Shown piece after piece: positions 33,201-38,206 of a stretch of DNA of 64,000 nucleotides. The notes beneath the pieces were generated by a model that ran no database searches, had not been told where the DNA came from, and saw only the letters and a program-made list of their open reading frames with translations. The stretch covers positions 60,703,252-60,767,251 of the forward strand of contig NC_090026.1 of assembly GCF_037176765.1 (NCBI RefSeq), given 5' to 3'. The position numbers and the translations under genes were made by a program. This DNA is from Anolis sagrei. Its lineage: Eukaryota > Chordata > Lepidosauria > Squamata > Anolidae. Positions within the stretch are counted from its first letter, which is position 1; each line of letters starts with the position of its first letter.

Positions 33201-33223
33201 ATAAGTGTCAAAGGGAGCTGCAT
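2549..33223 (-). CDS. ZPBP-family type I membrane protein, 10-exon gene (521 aa)
   Basis: Ten exons (33223-33160, 30355-30230, 26447-26322, 24000-23857, 16952-16734, 14528-14452, 11967-11793, 9787-9626, 6358-6286, 2948-2549) join with GT-AG borders and matching phases into 522 codons including the stop. Order in the protein: signal peptide 1-18; Ser/Thr/Glu-rich stretch about 22-63; Ig-like domain about 64-154 (Cys79, Trp96, DSGRYTC with Cys133); ZPBP domain 155-310 with Cys173, 198, 207, 238, 243, 289, 306, 309, 310 and a CKPGFGKN motif; cysteine-rich repeat 311-363; membrane helix about 366-392; cytoplasmic tail to 521. The ZPBP family is known from sperm acrosomes, where it acts in acrosome shaping and zona binding. 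Mammalian ZPBP1 and ZPBP2 (about 350 and 340 aa) end near the cysteine-rich region. From memory the Ig and ZPBP segments look nearer ZPBP2. A testis role here is inferred from family only; orthology is unproven. Confidence 0.88.
3246..3570 (+). mobile_element. Short hAT element, CAGGC-GTAGCC ends
   Basis: The ends CAGGCCTGTAGCC and GGCTACATGCCTG are inverted, with 8-bp flanks CACACCGG and CACACCAG (one mismatch). It has long G runs near one end and C runs near the other, and no ORF. Copies of similar size lie at 19429, 21158 and 42684. Confidence 0.82.
3860..4048. repeat. Near-perfect inverted repeat, 88-bp arms
   Basis: The arms 3860-3947 and 3960-4048 are complementary almost throughout, with a spacer of about 12 bases (TATTGACCATGG). 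They lie inside the SPIN-like hAT. Such a hairpin is not part of the other copies in this window. Confidence 0.85.
4083..4354 (+). mobile_element. tRNA-derived SINE (ACA type)
   Basis: It has a tRNA-like head with A-box region GTGGTGCAGTGGGTTAAA and B-box GGTTCGAATCC, a body ending CTCCTGACACGACAAAA, and an A tail. Duplicated TGACCATGGG stands on both sides (4073-4082, 4355-4364). Confidence 0.85.
4624..4869 (-). mobile_element. LINE 3' end, unclassified
   Basis: An insertion of about 250 bp in the hAT, bounded by repeats of TATTTTCTATTAG (4611-4623 and 4870-4882), as left by target-primed retrotransposition. It has no coding content. Confidence 0.65.
5450..5726 (-). mobile_element. tRNA-derived SINE (ACA type)
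   Basis: It is inverted: a poly(T) start, the body CAAGTCGCTTCTGGTGTGA, the B-box complement near 5650 and the head at the right end. It lies in intron 9 of the ZPBP-like gene. The intron sequence on both sides (5243-5449, 5727-6285) shows nothing else. Confidence 0.85.
6286..6358 (-). CDS. ZPBP-like exon 9: transmembrane helix
   Basis: This 73-nt exon lies between a TTCTTTTTGTTTTTAAG acceptor and a GTAAGTACC donor. In the phase demanded by exon 8 it reads [16 protein letters not shown] then VILVTTW, an uncharged segment long enough to span the membrane, continuing AIITKCCKK in exon 10. The basic residues after the helix predict type I topology. Only this frame joins both neighbours. Confidence 0.82.
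6388..7438 (-). mobile_element. L2 LINE, reverse transcriptase C-terminus and 3' end
   Basis: A minus-strand frame at 6639-7388 reads [14 protein letters not shown], then [19 protein letters not shown] and LWNALP, typical of the C-terminal part of L2 ORF2. The TTTA tail lies at the left. It is truncated at its 5' end. Confidence 0.88.
7896..7992 (+). mobile_element. Helitron 5' end, truncated
   Basis: ATCA followed by TCTATATAAATAAAAATG and about 80 bases of the common Helitron 5' end, cut by the adjacent L2. Confidence 0.75.
7993..9525 (-). mobile_element. L2 LINE with reverse transcriptase palm
   Basis: Minus-strand pieces include [33 protein letters not shown] and [13 protein letters not shown], in the correct order for L2 reverse transcriptase. 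The reading frame shifts at least twice, so it is a dead copy with the 5' end missing. Confidence 0.88.
9626..9787 (-). CDS. ZPBP-like exon 8: GCC2/GCC3-like cysteine-rich repeat
   Basis: This exon codes residues 312-364. [18 protein letters not shown] followed by [18 protein letters not shown] gives two CPxGxx...CxxC units (Cys313, 326, 329, 343, 346, 363), the spacing of GCC2/GCC3 or ephrin-receptor-like repeats. Mammalian ZPBP1 and ZPBP2 end after about one such unit; here the second unit leads straight into a membrane helix. Confidence 0.87.
9788..10310. other. Intron 7, no feature beyond a short CA run
   Basis: A (CA)n tract lies near 9888-9904. No other structure is seen. Confidence 0.5.
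10311..11620 (-). mobile_element. L1 LINE 3' half, split by an L2
   Basis: Minus-strand text [20 protein letters not shown] and [19 protein letters not shown] is the L1 ORF2 C-terminus; upstream text ([17 protein letters not shown] and [17 protein letters not shown]) lies on either side of an L2 insertion at 10861-11462. Confidence 0.85.
10861..11462 (+). mobile_element. L2 LINE 3' end
   Basis: The plus frame 10858-11137 reads [19 protein letters not shown] and [19 protein letters not shown], then the 3' UTR with CCGCCCTGAGTCCCCCCGGG and an AATAAATAA tail. It is inserted in the L1. Confidence 0.88.
11793..11967 (-). CDS. ZPBP-like exon 7: CKPGFGKN and CPGCC core
   Basis: This exon codes residues 253-310. 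It holds a helix ([11 protein letters not shown]), the motif CKPGFGKN and a terminal CPGCC. ZPBP1 and ZPBP2 carry C-PG-G-N followed by CxxCC at the same spacing, so this exon is the strongest family marker. The donor is GTAAGTTTT. Confidence 0.9.
12570..12760 (-). mobile_element. RTE-BovB 3' fragment
   Basis: It matches the BovB 3' region on the minus strand (complement of GCCACATCATGAGGAG and GGAAAAAGGAAGAGGGGCC), the same segment as at 45480-45570 on the plus strand. Confidence 0.7.
12890..13560 (+). repeat. Tandem array, about 5 units of 140-144 bp
   Basis: Each unit holds TCCAATGACTG, GACCAAACTTGGCACACAGA, CACTCTACATCCTGGTGCAG and ACCATGGATGATGGGACTTG. Anchor positions near 12914, 13057, 13201, 13343 and 13481 give the spacing. 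Units differ by roughly a tenth, so the array is old. Confidence 0.8.
13837..14451. other. Intron 6 with MITE-like palindromic remnant
   Basis: 13890-13995 contains AATCCAGTTCAAAG and its near-complement, a palindromic remnant also seen near 38735-38878 and 30150-30215. Nothing else is recognised. Confidence 0.45.
14452..14528 (-). CDS. ZPBP-like exon 6: short two-cysteine exon
   Basis: This 77-nt exon was found by phase and family logic: exon 5 ends in phase 1 and exon 7 must start in phase 0. The exon runs from a CTTTCTCTTAATCTGCAG acceptor to a GTGAAC donor and codes residues 228-252 with Cys238 and Cys243 and an NST site. ZPBP1 has a comparable short C-x(n)-C segment just before the helix that precedes its CFPGYG motif. 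Confidence 0.78.
14797..15690 (-). mobile_element. Penelope-like element with GIY-YIG endonuclease region
   Basis: A minus-strand frame at 14953-15606 reads [17 protein letters not shown], then [17 protein letters not shown], the GIY-YIG endonuclease start of Penelope-like elements, then [18 protein letters not shown]. The left end (TTGTCGAAGGCTTTAATGGC) is the common terminal repeat of the family. It forms an inverted pair with the next feature. Confidence 0.88.
15700..16165 (+). mobile_element. Penelope-like element, inverted second copy
   Basis: The plus strand repeats the same element in the opposite direction, lacking most of the endonuclease region, and ends in GCCCGAAAAAACCTACAACAACCC. 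The two copies face each other at 15690-15700. Confidence 0.85.
16166..16639. other. Intron 5, nothing recognised
   Basis: No repeat or coding signal is seen. Confidence 0.45.
16640..16731 (+). mobile_element. L2-type 3' end beside exon 5
   Basis: GTGTAATCCACTTTGAGTCC, GGTGAGAAAAGCGGTATACA and an AAATAAAT tail form an L2 or L2-tailed SINE 3' end. The tail stops 1-3 bases from the exon 5 splice donor. Confidence 0.8.
16734..16952 (-). CDS. ZPBP-like exon 5: ZPBP domain, first part
   Basis: This exon codes residues 155-226. The motif [16 protein letters not shown] lines up with the LSCEI/LSCHV...C block that characterises ZPBP1 and ZPBP2; Cys173, Cys198 and Cys207 are present. NLS (195-197) is a possible N-glycosylation site. 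The donor is GTAATT, and the A/T tail of an L2-type element begins within about three bases of the exon end (see findings). Confidence 0.88.
17130..18640 (-). mobile_element. L2 LINE with reverse transcriptase palm
   Basis: Minus-strand frames give [29 protein letters not shown] (normally YADDTQ) and [19 protein letters not shown]-repeat tract lies at 17088-17129. The copy is 5'-truncated and frameshifted. Confidence 0.88.
18641..19172. other. Intron 4, nothing recognised
   Basis: 18950-19110 resembles a decayed LINE 3' fragment (ACACTCCGCATCTGTATGC) but is too short to place. Confidence 0.4.
19173..19760 (-). mobile_element. RTE-BovB 3' end, split by a hAT
   Basis: It is complementary to the BovB 3' end at 45440-45720 (plus strand): CATGGACCAGCCCACACCAG, TTGCCCTTGGTCAGGCCC. 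It is interrupted by the hAT at 19429-19708. Confidence 0.82.
19429..19708 (+). mobile_element. Short hAT element, CAGGC-GTAGCC ends
   Basis: CAGGCCCGTAGCC ... GGCTACATGCCTG with flanks TTGCCTCT and TTGCCTCC. It is inserted in the BovB 3' end. Confidence 0.82.
19772..19878 (+). mobile_element. Penelope-like terminal fragment
   Basis: GAGGATGCTTGCCGTAGATG, GCGAAACGTCAGGAGCGAA and GCCCAAAAAAACTACAACAA are the end of the family seen at 16060-16165. Confidence 0.75.
19879..20404. other. Intron 4, nothing recognised
   Basis: No supported feature. Confidence 0.4.
20405..21150 (-). mobile_element. CR1 LINE 3' end
   Basis: The minus frame reads [20 protein letters not shown] and [16 protein letters not shown], the C-terminus of CR1 ORF2, and it ends with the CR1 hallmark repeats of ATTCTATG (here ATCATAGAAT at 20408). 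Confidence 0.9.
21158..21486 (+). mobile_element. Short hAT element, CAGGC-GTAGCC ends
   Basis: The ends CAGGCCCGTAGCC and GGCTACATGCCTG have flanks CCTGAGCT and CCTGATCT. It contains a C run of about 30 bases near 21440-21470. Confidence 0.82.
21487..21957. other. Intron 4, nothing recognised
   Basis: No supported feature. Confidence 0.4.
21958..22203 (-). mobile_element. CR1 LINE 3' end, short
   Basis: It has the AGAATCATAGAATCATAGAG tail and 240 bases complementary to the CR1 3' coding end. Confidence 0.88.
22525..23385 (+). mobile_element. CR1 LINE 3' end with L1 insertion
   Basis: The frame at 22737-23294 reads [20 protein letters not shown] and ends LDGHLSGVI; the 3' end is GATTCTATGATTCTATGATT. 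An A-rich L1 3' end of about 150 bp (22583-22733) is inserted with AACATGAGCC duplicated on both sides. Confidence 0.88.
23386..23856. other. Intron 4, nothing recognised
   Basis: No supported feature between the CR1 and exon 4. Confidence 0.4.
23857..24000 (-). CDS. ZPBP-like exon 4: second half of Ig-like domain
   Basis: This exon codes residues 107-153. SDSGRYTC is the F-strand signature of Ig domains (the usual DxGxYxC), giving Cys133 as partner of Cys79. NST at 140-142 is a likely N-glycosylation site. The end (IHFMVY) continues into the ZPBP domain as in ZPBP2. The donor is GTAAGG, with phase 1 at both sides. Confidence 0.88.
24243..25175 (-). mobile_element. Two decayed tRNA-SINEs with L2-like tails
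   Basis: Both pieces (24243-24755 and 24756-25175) follow the plan of 62498-62970: an A/T tail, GGACTCAGGGCGGATTACA-like block, AAACATTCAATGC, then at the right a tRNA-like B-box complement. They are strongly diverged. Confidence 0.6.
25207..25262 (+). mobile_element. Penelope-like terminal fragment
   Basis: CATATAGCCCGAAAAAACCT and ACAACAACC, the terminal bases of the Penelope family. Confidence 0.6.
25277..25607 (+). mobile_element. Sauria-type SINE
   Basis: tRNA head GGTGGCATAGTGGGTTAAAG, B-box GGTTCGATTCC, a body with CCGGCCACATGACCTTGGA and the 3' end CAACCTTTACCTTTT shared with BovB-mobilised Sauria SINEs. It is nearly full length. Confidence 0.88.
25609..26321. other. Intron 3 with short repeat pieces
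   Basis: 25615-25690 resembles part of the hAT at 39207-39556, and 25790-25960 is a Helitron/SPIN internal block (GGTGGAGTTCAGAATGCTCT). The remainder is unassigned. Confidence 0.5.
26322..26447 (-). CDS. ZPBP-like exon 3: first half of Ig-like domain
   Basis: This exon codes residues 65-105 with the first Ig cysteine (Cys79) and the core Trp in DPKYLWMGP (Trp96). Both ZPBP1 and ZPBP2 have a DPxxxW-GP motif at this place, which was the main link to the family. The acceptor follows a TTTTTTTCCACTTTAG tract. Confidence 0.87.
26448..27064. other. Intron 2, nothing recognised
   Basis: No supported feature upstream of the L2 at 27065. Confidence 0.4.
27065..27588 (-). mobile_element. L2 LINE 3' end
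   Basis: The minus frame 27325-27585 reads [36 protein letters not shown]; the 3' UTR and A/T tail are at the left. Same subfamily as 6388-7438. Confidence 0.87.
27589..28467 (-). mobile_element. Solo LTR of an endogenous retrovirus-like element
   Basis: On the minus strand it starts TGTGCAGGTACAGC and ends GAGACAGCACA, with a 5-bp duplication (ATATC on the plus strand at 27584-27588 and 28468-28472). A related LTR lies at 52223-52979. No internal viral sequence is present. A Penelope-like fragment (28004-28090) lies inside it. It is a fossil; divergence from the second copy suggests it is old. Confidence 0.75.
28004..28090 (+). mobile_element. Penelope-like terminal fragment
   Basis: GAGGATGCTTGCCATAGATG and GCCCGAAAAAACCCACAAGA, inserted into the solo LTR. 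Confidence 0.75.
28754..29110 (-). pseudogene. Coding-like remnant of unknown gene
   Basis: Two adjoining minus-strand frames look protein-like: [18 protein letters not shown] (from about 29070) and [20 protein letters not shown] (to about 28754). They overlap by a frame change near 28960. No splice sites fit the ZPBP-like gene, and I do not recognise the family. It may be a decayed processed copy of a host gene or part of an element. The rest of 28473-29704 shows nothing recognisable. Confidence 0.35.
29705..30152 (-). mobile_element. tRNA-derived SINE with L2-like tail
   Basis: TATTTATTTATTTCATTTAC tail and GGACTCAGGGCGGATTACAA at the left; the tRNA-like head complement GGTCATGAGTTCGAAGCC near 30085. 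It closely matches 62498-62970 and 24243-24755. Confidence 0.78.
30230..30355 (-). CDS. ZPBP-like exon 2: Ser/Thr-rich linker
   Basis: The 126-nt exon codes residues 23-63, rich in Thr, Ser and Glu (for example the run [15 protein letters not shown]), which looks like a flexible, possibly O-glycosylated N-terminal stalk. The acceptor is a pyrimidine tract ending CTAAG. The donor GTAATC is weaker than average. Phases 1 to 1 fit both neighbours. I do not recall a matching segment in mammalian ZPBP proteins. Confidence 0.72.
30444..30700. repeat. Recent tandem duplication, about 125 bp
   Basis: The segment from TATTTAAAATTGTATTTTGA to GGCATTTAACTCAAAA occurs twice (from 30446 and from 30571) with only a 2-base insertion and one or two changes. 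It lies in intron 1 beside exon 2. Confidence 0.9.
30701..31211. other. Intron 1, possible LTR-like fragment
   Basis: Around 30890-30905 the minus strand has AATAAACTTCATTG after a T/C-rich stretch, as LTR ends often do. No second copy or target duplication is visible, so it is left unassigned. Confidence 0.25.
31212..31590. repeat. AT-rich simple repeat with L2 tail inside
   Basis: Long TATAATA and ATTATTA runs, interrupted at 31447-31520 by an L2 3' tail (GAGTCGCCTTCGGGCTCGAG). No gene. Confidence 0.85.
31660..32533 (+). mobile_element. Helitron, 5'-truncated
   Basis: Helitron internal blocks (CTGGACCAAACTTGACACAA, AGTTCACCTACAATTAAAGA) end at GGGCCACAGCAACACATGGC and GGGGACAGCTAG followed by T. 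A GATA run lies at 32261-32285. It lies in intron 1. Confidence 0.78.
32560..33025 (-). mobile_element. L2 LINE 3' end, diverged
   Basis: GAGGGAGTTCCAGTGCTAGG, GGGCCACTACCGAGAAGGTC match the complement of L2 C-terminal coding sequence ([10 protein letters not shown] block). Confidence 0.75.
33160..33223 (-). CDS. ZPBP-like exon 1: start and signal peptide
   Basis: The chosen ATG (33223-33221) begins [18 protein letters not shown], a short n-region followed by a leucine core, a classic signal peptide. An in-frame ATG 14 codons upstream (33265-33263) would add a polar stretch in front of the core, so the inner start is preferred. The exon ends in phase 1 before a GTAAGTAG donor. Confidence 0.8.
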
Positions 33224-33442
33224 CCCATAAAACTGATGCTGTGGAGAGGCCTTTATTGTTGCCATAGCCCCCAGTTCTGGTTCTTTTCTAACTGTTGTAA
33301 CAGTTCTAACTGTTCTCTCAAGCAGAAAGGTTTCTACTAGGCATGGGCAAACTTTGGCCCTCCAGGTGTTTTGGACTTCAACTCCCACAATTCCCTTTAA
33401 AAATATTATTGAGAGAAATTATAACTTACAATAAAACAACAA

Positions 33443-34392
33443 TATGGGGTCGTTGTAGGTTTTTTCGGGCTATATGGTCATGTTCTAGAAGCATTCTCTC
33501 CTGATGTTTCGCCTGCATCTGTGGCAGCATCCTCAGAGGTTGTGAGGTCTGTTGGAACTAGGAAAATTGGGTTTATATATCTGTGGAATGTCCAAGGTGG
33601 GAGAAAGAACTCTTGTCTGTTGGAGGTAAGTGTGAATGTTTCAATTGGCCACCTTGATAAGCATTTGATGGCTGGCAGTTTTTTGGTGTGGCTTGTTAGT
33701 GCCTGGGGAAATCTTTTGTTGAGAGGTGATTAGATGTCCCTGATTGTTTCCTCTCTGGAGTTTCCCTGTGTTTGGGTGTTGTTTTACTGTTATAATTTTA
33801 GAGTTTTTTTTAATACTGTAGGCTTAGGTAACCACGGAAAAATTTGGTTCTAAACTCGTTTTGTTTTTAGGGGGTCCTTGCGTTTTGTTTTATTTTAATA
33901 ATTCTGAAATTTTCCTTTAAAAAATTTCGAAATTTACAAAATTTTGTAAAATTACGAATCGATTCGTTAATGGCGGACGAGATTGCGCAATATGCTAAAA
34001 AAACCTCCAAATGGGACAGGAGGAACTTCTGAAGCTTCCCTCTCCCTCTGTTGTTGACTGTTGGTGTGATAAAACAAACAACAACTATAAAACTTGCACC
34101 AGACATGCAAAAATAATTACGAAATAATTTCGAAATAATTACAAAATAAATTGGAAAAATTGTTTCGAATCTTAATTACTCCTCACACTATTCCTGCATG
34201 GCTCAATATTGGATCGTAAGCTAATTTAAATACGAATTAATAACGAATTACGAAATTAATGAACGAAACCACCCAAGCCTAACTGGTAGCCATTTTTTTT
34301 TTTCATTTTCATGGCTTCCTCCTTTCTGTTGAAATTGTCCACATGTTTACGGATTTCAATGGCTTCTCTGTGTAGTCTGACACTGTGGTTTT
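33443..34392 (-). mobile_element. Penelope-like element split by a DNA transposon
   Basis: 33443-33818 and 34282-34392 match the terminal region and 3' coding end of the Penelope family. A palindromic-ended element (33819-34281) is inserted with ACTG on both sides. Confidence 0.8.
33819..34281 (-). mobile_element. Non-autonomous DNA transposon, TAGGCTTGGGTGG ends
   Basis: It begins TAGGCTTAGGTAACCACGG and ends CGAAACCACCCAAGCCTA, an inverted repeat, with ACTG on both sides as a 4-bp duplication. The interior has many ATTTCGAAAT-like palindromes. A second copy in the opposite orientation begins at 63630. Confidence 0.75.
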
Positions 34393-35060
34393 TAAAAAAA
34401 ATATTTTAAAGACATTTTATTAAATTTTTATATAGAATACAACGAAAGAGTGAGAACAATAGGGTATAGAAAAGTGAAGGAAAAAAAGAGAAAGGGAAAG
34501 GCCATTAAAGTAAAAAGTAAAGAAGACATCCTAAATAAACCCTGAAAAAATAAAAATAAAATAAAAATAAAAAAGATTTAAAAAATAATAATATATAAAC
34601 TACAAAAATACATCCACACACACACACACACACACACAAAGGTGACTTGCATTCCATCTTCTTGGATAAAATATTCTTATTATTCAAATATATATATAAT
34701 TTTTTTATTAAAGATAATAAAATTGTCTCTCTTGTTTTTTATTTTTGCAAATTGTCCAGATAGTCATGAAGATTGTCCCAATTCATACTTTTTATTATAA
34801 TGCTTGTATTTTTCTTCAACAAAAAAGTCAATTCGTCCATGTCCTTTATTTCTCTGATTTTTTCCACCCAATCCTGTACGGGTGGTACTGAATCTTGCTT
34901 CCACTCTCTAGCAAAAACAATTCTAGCGGCGGTCGTAATATATGTAAAAAGTTTATCCTCTTGTTCCGTCAGTTGTAGATCCAAACCAGTAAAGCCTAAT
35001 AAGTAATACTCTGGTTTTCTTGTAAAAGTTCTTTTTAAGATCTTTTGCGTCTCTGCCATG
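34393..35060 (-). mobile_element. L1 LINE 3' end
   Basis: The minus frame reads FTRKPEYYLLGFTGLDLQLT and YITTAARIVFAREWKQD, the L1 ORF2 C-terminus, followed by a 3' UTR with a CA run. It lies within Penelope sequence. Confidence 0.82.
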
Positions 35061-35870
35061 GTGGTTGTTAAAGTGGTCCGGCATTTCCACCCAGAGGAAA
35101 AATGTTCCTGCCATACATCAAGGGAACCACTGACTGCATATGGAAGCTGAAGAGGAAATACAATCTATTTATTTCTCGCATTTCTATCCCATCTTTCTCA
35201 ACCCCCGAAGGGAGACTCAGGACGGCTTACAAACTATCTACAGACCTACTAAAAAAATCCAACAAATGCTTCGTTGAGCAAAGGACAAGAGGAGTCTACT
35301 GTATACCATGCAGCTGTGGACACATCTACATAGGGACCACCAAACACGAATCAAGGAACATGAAAGGCACTGCAGATTACTTCAACCAGAGAAGTCAGCC
35401 ATAGCAGAGCATCTGATGAACCAACCTGGACACAGCATATTATTTGAGAACACAGAAATGCTGGACCAATCGAACAACTACCATGTCAGATTACACAAGA
35501 GTGGCCACTGAAATCCATAAGCATGTGGACAATTTCAACAGAAAGGAGGAAACCATGAAAATGAACAAAATCCAGCTTTTTTTTGTCGTGTCAGGAGCAA
35601 CTTAAGAAACTGCAAGTCGCTTCTGGTGTGAGAGAATTGGCCGTCTGCAAGGACGTTGCCCAGGGGATGCCCGGATGATTTCATGTTTTTATCATCCTTG
35701 TGGGAGGCTCCTCTCATGTCCCCGCATAAGGAGCTGGAGTTGATAGAAGGAGCTCATCCGCCTCTCCCCGGATTCGAACCTGTGACCTTCAGTACTGCCG
35801 GCACAGGGGTTTAACCCACTGCGCCACCGGGGGTTCCAAAATCTGGCTACCAGTATTAAAAGCATTCTGA
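35061..35870 (+). mobile_element. Penelope-like element with GIY-YIG region and SINE
   Basis: GTYCIPCSCGHIYIGTT-like residues near 35290-35340 mark the GIY-YIG region. A short L2 tail (35165-35232) and an inverted tRNA-SINE (35577-35835) are inserted in it. Confidence 0.8.
35577..35835 (-). mobile_element. tRNA-derived SINE (ACA type)
   Basis: It has the same body and head as at 4083-4354, inverted, in the Penelope element between two copies of AAAATC. Confidence 0.85.
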
Positions 35871-35879
35871 ATCTTAAGC

Positions 35880-36097
35880 TCTATTTTGAAGCATGTGCAT
35901 TGGTATGGATAAAAGACTGGACAAAATTAACTAAAATTAAAATATTAACATTAGAGGACTTTGATTTGAGAAAATGTTGGCACTCATATTTATGGTATGG
36001 GAAAAATAAAGTAGAGAAACTTTGGGAACCATTTTATCAGGTCCTCTCTGATTAGGGTCTGGGAGAGATATAAAAAGAACTTTTATTTGAAAATGCC
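35880..36097 (+). mobile_element. L1 LINE fragment
   Basis: The plus frame reads ACALVWIKDWTKLTKIKILT and WYGKNKVEKLWEP, from the L1 ORF2 middle-to-3' region. Confidence 0.7.
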
Positions 36098-36345
36098 AAT
36101 GTCCACATGCTTATGGATGTCAGTTGCTACTCTGTGTAGTCTGACATGGTAGTTGTTAGAGTTATCCATCATTTCTGTGTTCTCAAATAATATGCTGTGT
36201 CCAGATTGGTTCATCTGGTGCTCTGCTATGGCTGACTTCTCTGGTTGAAGTAGTCTGTAGTGCCTTTCATGTTCTTTGATTCTTGTTTGGGGCTGTGTTT
36301 GGTGGTCTCTATGTAGACTTTTCCACAGGTGCATGGTTCGGGCCC
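36098..36345 (-). mobile_element. Penelope-like fragment
   Basis: The minus frame reads [20 protein letters not shown] and [12 protein letters not shown], downstream of the GIY-YIG motif. Confidence 0.82.
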
Positions 36346-36349
36346 CACC

Positions 36350-36575
36350 TATCTCCGCCCAATTCCATCATTGGTGGAGTTCAGAATGGTCTTTGATTTA
36401 GGTAAACTATAAATCCCAGCAACAACAATTCCCAAATAACAAAATCAATTTTTTTGAGTGGAGGACGTAAATTGGACTGTTAGGTGTCTTGTGTCCAAAT
36501 TTGGTGTCAATCCCCCCAGTGGTTTTTGAGTTCTGATGATAGCACGAACTAACATTACATTTTTATTTATATAGA
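36350..36575 (-). mobile_element. Helitron 5' end
   Basis: Inverted: its right end TTTTTATTTATATAGA is the complement of the Helitron start. It is truncated at its 3' end. Confidence 0.75.
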
Positions 36576-36589
36576 TTACACTGTTCTAC

Positions 36590-37727
36590 AAATTTTCAGT
36601 TTTTCTCAGTTTCGGAAACAAAATGTGCCGTTTCTTAATAAATTTAACATGCTGAATTCAAATATAATAATTAAATGTGTTAATTGGCTCTGGTTTTTAT
36701 GCAACAGCTATTTCAATTTTCTCCACAATAGGTAATTCGTTAATATTATGATAATGCGCCTAACCTTACTGCATGTATATAAACTATGAATGTTTACTAA
36801 ATTTTAGTCAAATTATATTGCCAATAGTTTATACATGAGAAATATTTATTTAATTAGTCTATTGTGCAGCAAGAAACTATATTAGTAGGCCTAATGCAGT
36901 TGAAGTTTGAAAGTTTAAATGTCGCTTTAATCGTGACTTTAGTTTTTATCCTGTTTGCTTCTCTTGACTTTTCTTTTGTATTCAAGGAAAGGATTGTCTC
37001 TTACAATGCTCCAGCAGTAATCTGACAGCATTGACAGAGTCCATTTGCCTTGAGATCTTTTTTCCATAGTGGCAACTTGTTGATGGAAACGCTCACCATG
37101 CTCGTTGCTCACTGCCCCACAATTTGATGGAAAGAAATCCAGATGCGAGTCAAGGAAATGAATTTTTAATGGCATGTTACATCCAAGACGATTGTAGGCT
37201 TGGAGTAGTTCTTCAACCACTTCCTTGTAATTTGATGATAACTACAGTAAAAAGAACAATGTGAAACGATGTTTAACGATGCTGTCTCAGTCTTCAACTG
37301 ACTGACCCTCGCCGTTCAAAAGTCTGGCCTTATATAGGGCTTTCTGGCTTTTGCACATGGCGCTAATACTGCGTCACCAAACTTTCTAGAATATTCTAGA
37401 ATCTTCCATAGTGTAAGTCGCAACATGCATTTTTTCAACCATACGTGATCACGTGATTGCTTATATCATAAAAACTAGAGCCAATATACATTTTTAAATG
37501 TCATTTTTGTTTTCAGCACCCCAAAATCATAAAAGAACAACTATTTTCAGGCCTGCAACTTTCTAGAATCTTCCATAGTGTAAGTCGCAACATGCATTTT
37601 TTCAACCATATGTGATCACGTGATTGCTTATATCATAAAAACTAGAGCCAATATACATTTTTAAATGTCATTTTCGTTTTCAGCACCCCAAAATCATAAA
37701 AGAACAGCTATTTTCAGGCCCACAACT
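36590..37727 (-). mobile_element. DNA transposon remnant with arthropod-like ORF
   Basis: Subterminal inverted blocks (AATTGGCTCTGGTTTTTATG near 36690; its complement CATAAAAACTAGAGCCAATA near 37466 and 37637) bracket a minus-strand frame at 36939-37220 of 93 codons: GCNMPLKIHFLDSHLDFFPS, SNEHGERFHQQVATMEKR, LSDYCWSIVRD. I recall a near-identical C-terminal block (HSHLDFFPEN, DEHGERFHQD) in multicopy proteins of insects and hydra, which look transposon-encoded. The superfamily is unsure. Confidence 0.6.
37388..37726. repeat. Tandem duplication, about 170-bp unit
   Basis: TTCTAGAATCTTCCATAGTG through ATTTTCAGGCC occurs twice with only a few differences. It lies at the end of the transposon above. 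Confidence 0.9.
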
Positions 37728-38206
37728 TTTTCTCCGCGCTTGGTGGGGACGCAGGACAGGGCCTTTTCCGTGGTGGCCCCCCAACTCTGGAACACCCTCC
37801 CCAAAGACCTTAGACAGGCCCCTACATTGGCTGCCTTCAGAAAGAACTTGAAGACCTGGCTTTTCCGATGCGCTTTCCCAGATTAGGAAATCTCCACCAC
37901 CAAGTCCCATAAGCACTTTATCAGAACCAATGATTGCTGCACATCGCACATCGCACTTGCCCTGGAAGCCCTATATACACCTCCTGTCACATCAGCACTT
38001 TTAATCTTGTACCCATTGCTCTGGCCCGGCCCAGTTTTATTGTGTTTACTGTATTGTGCCTGTTGTTTATTTTGCTTTATTCTGTTTTTAATTGTTTGAT
38101 TTGCTTAGATTGTATTGTTGTGTTGTGTGTTGAGGCCTCGGCCTGTGTAAGCCGCATCGAATCCTTCGGGAGATGCTAGCGGGGTACAAATAAAGTTAAT
38201 AATAAT
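37727..38206 (+). mobile_element. L2 LINE 3' end
   Basis: AFSVVAPQLWNTLPKDLRQA and FRKNLKTWLFRCAF, then a 3' UTR with GCATCGAATCCTTCGGGAGA and an AATAATAATAAA tail. Confidence 0.88.
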
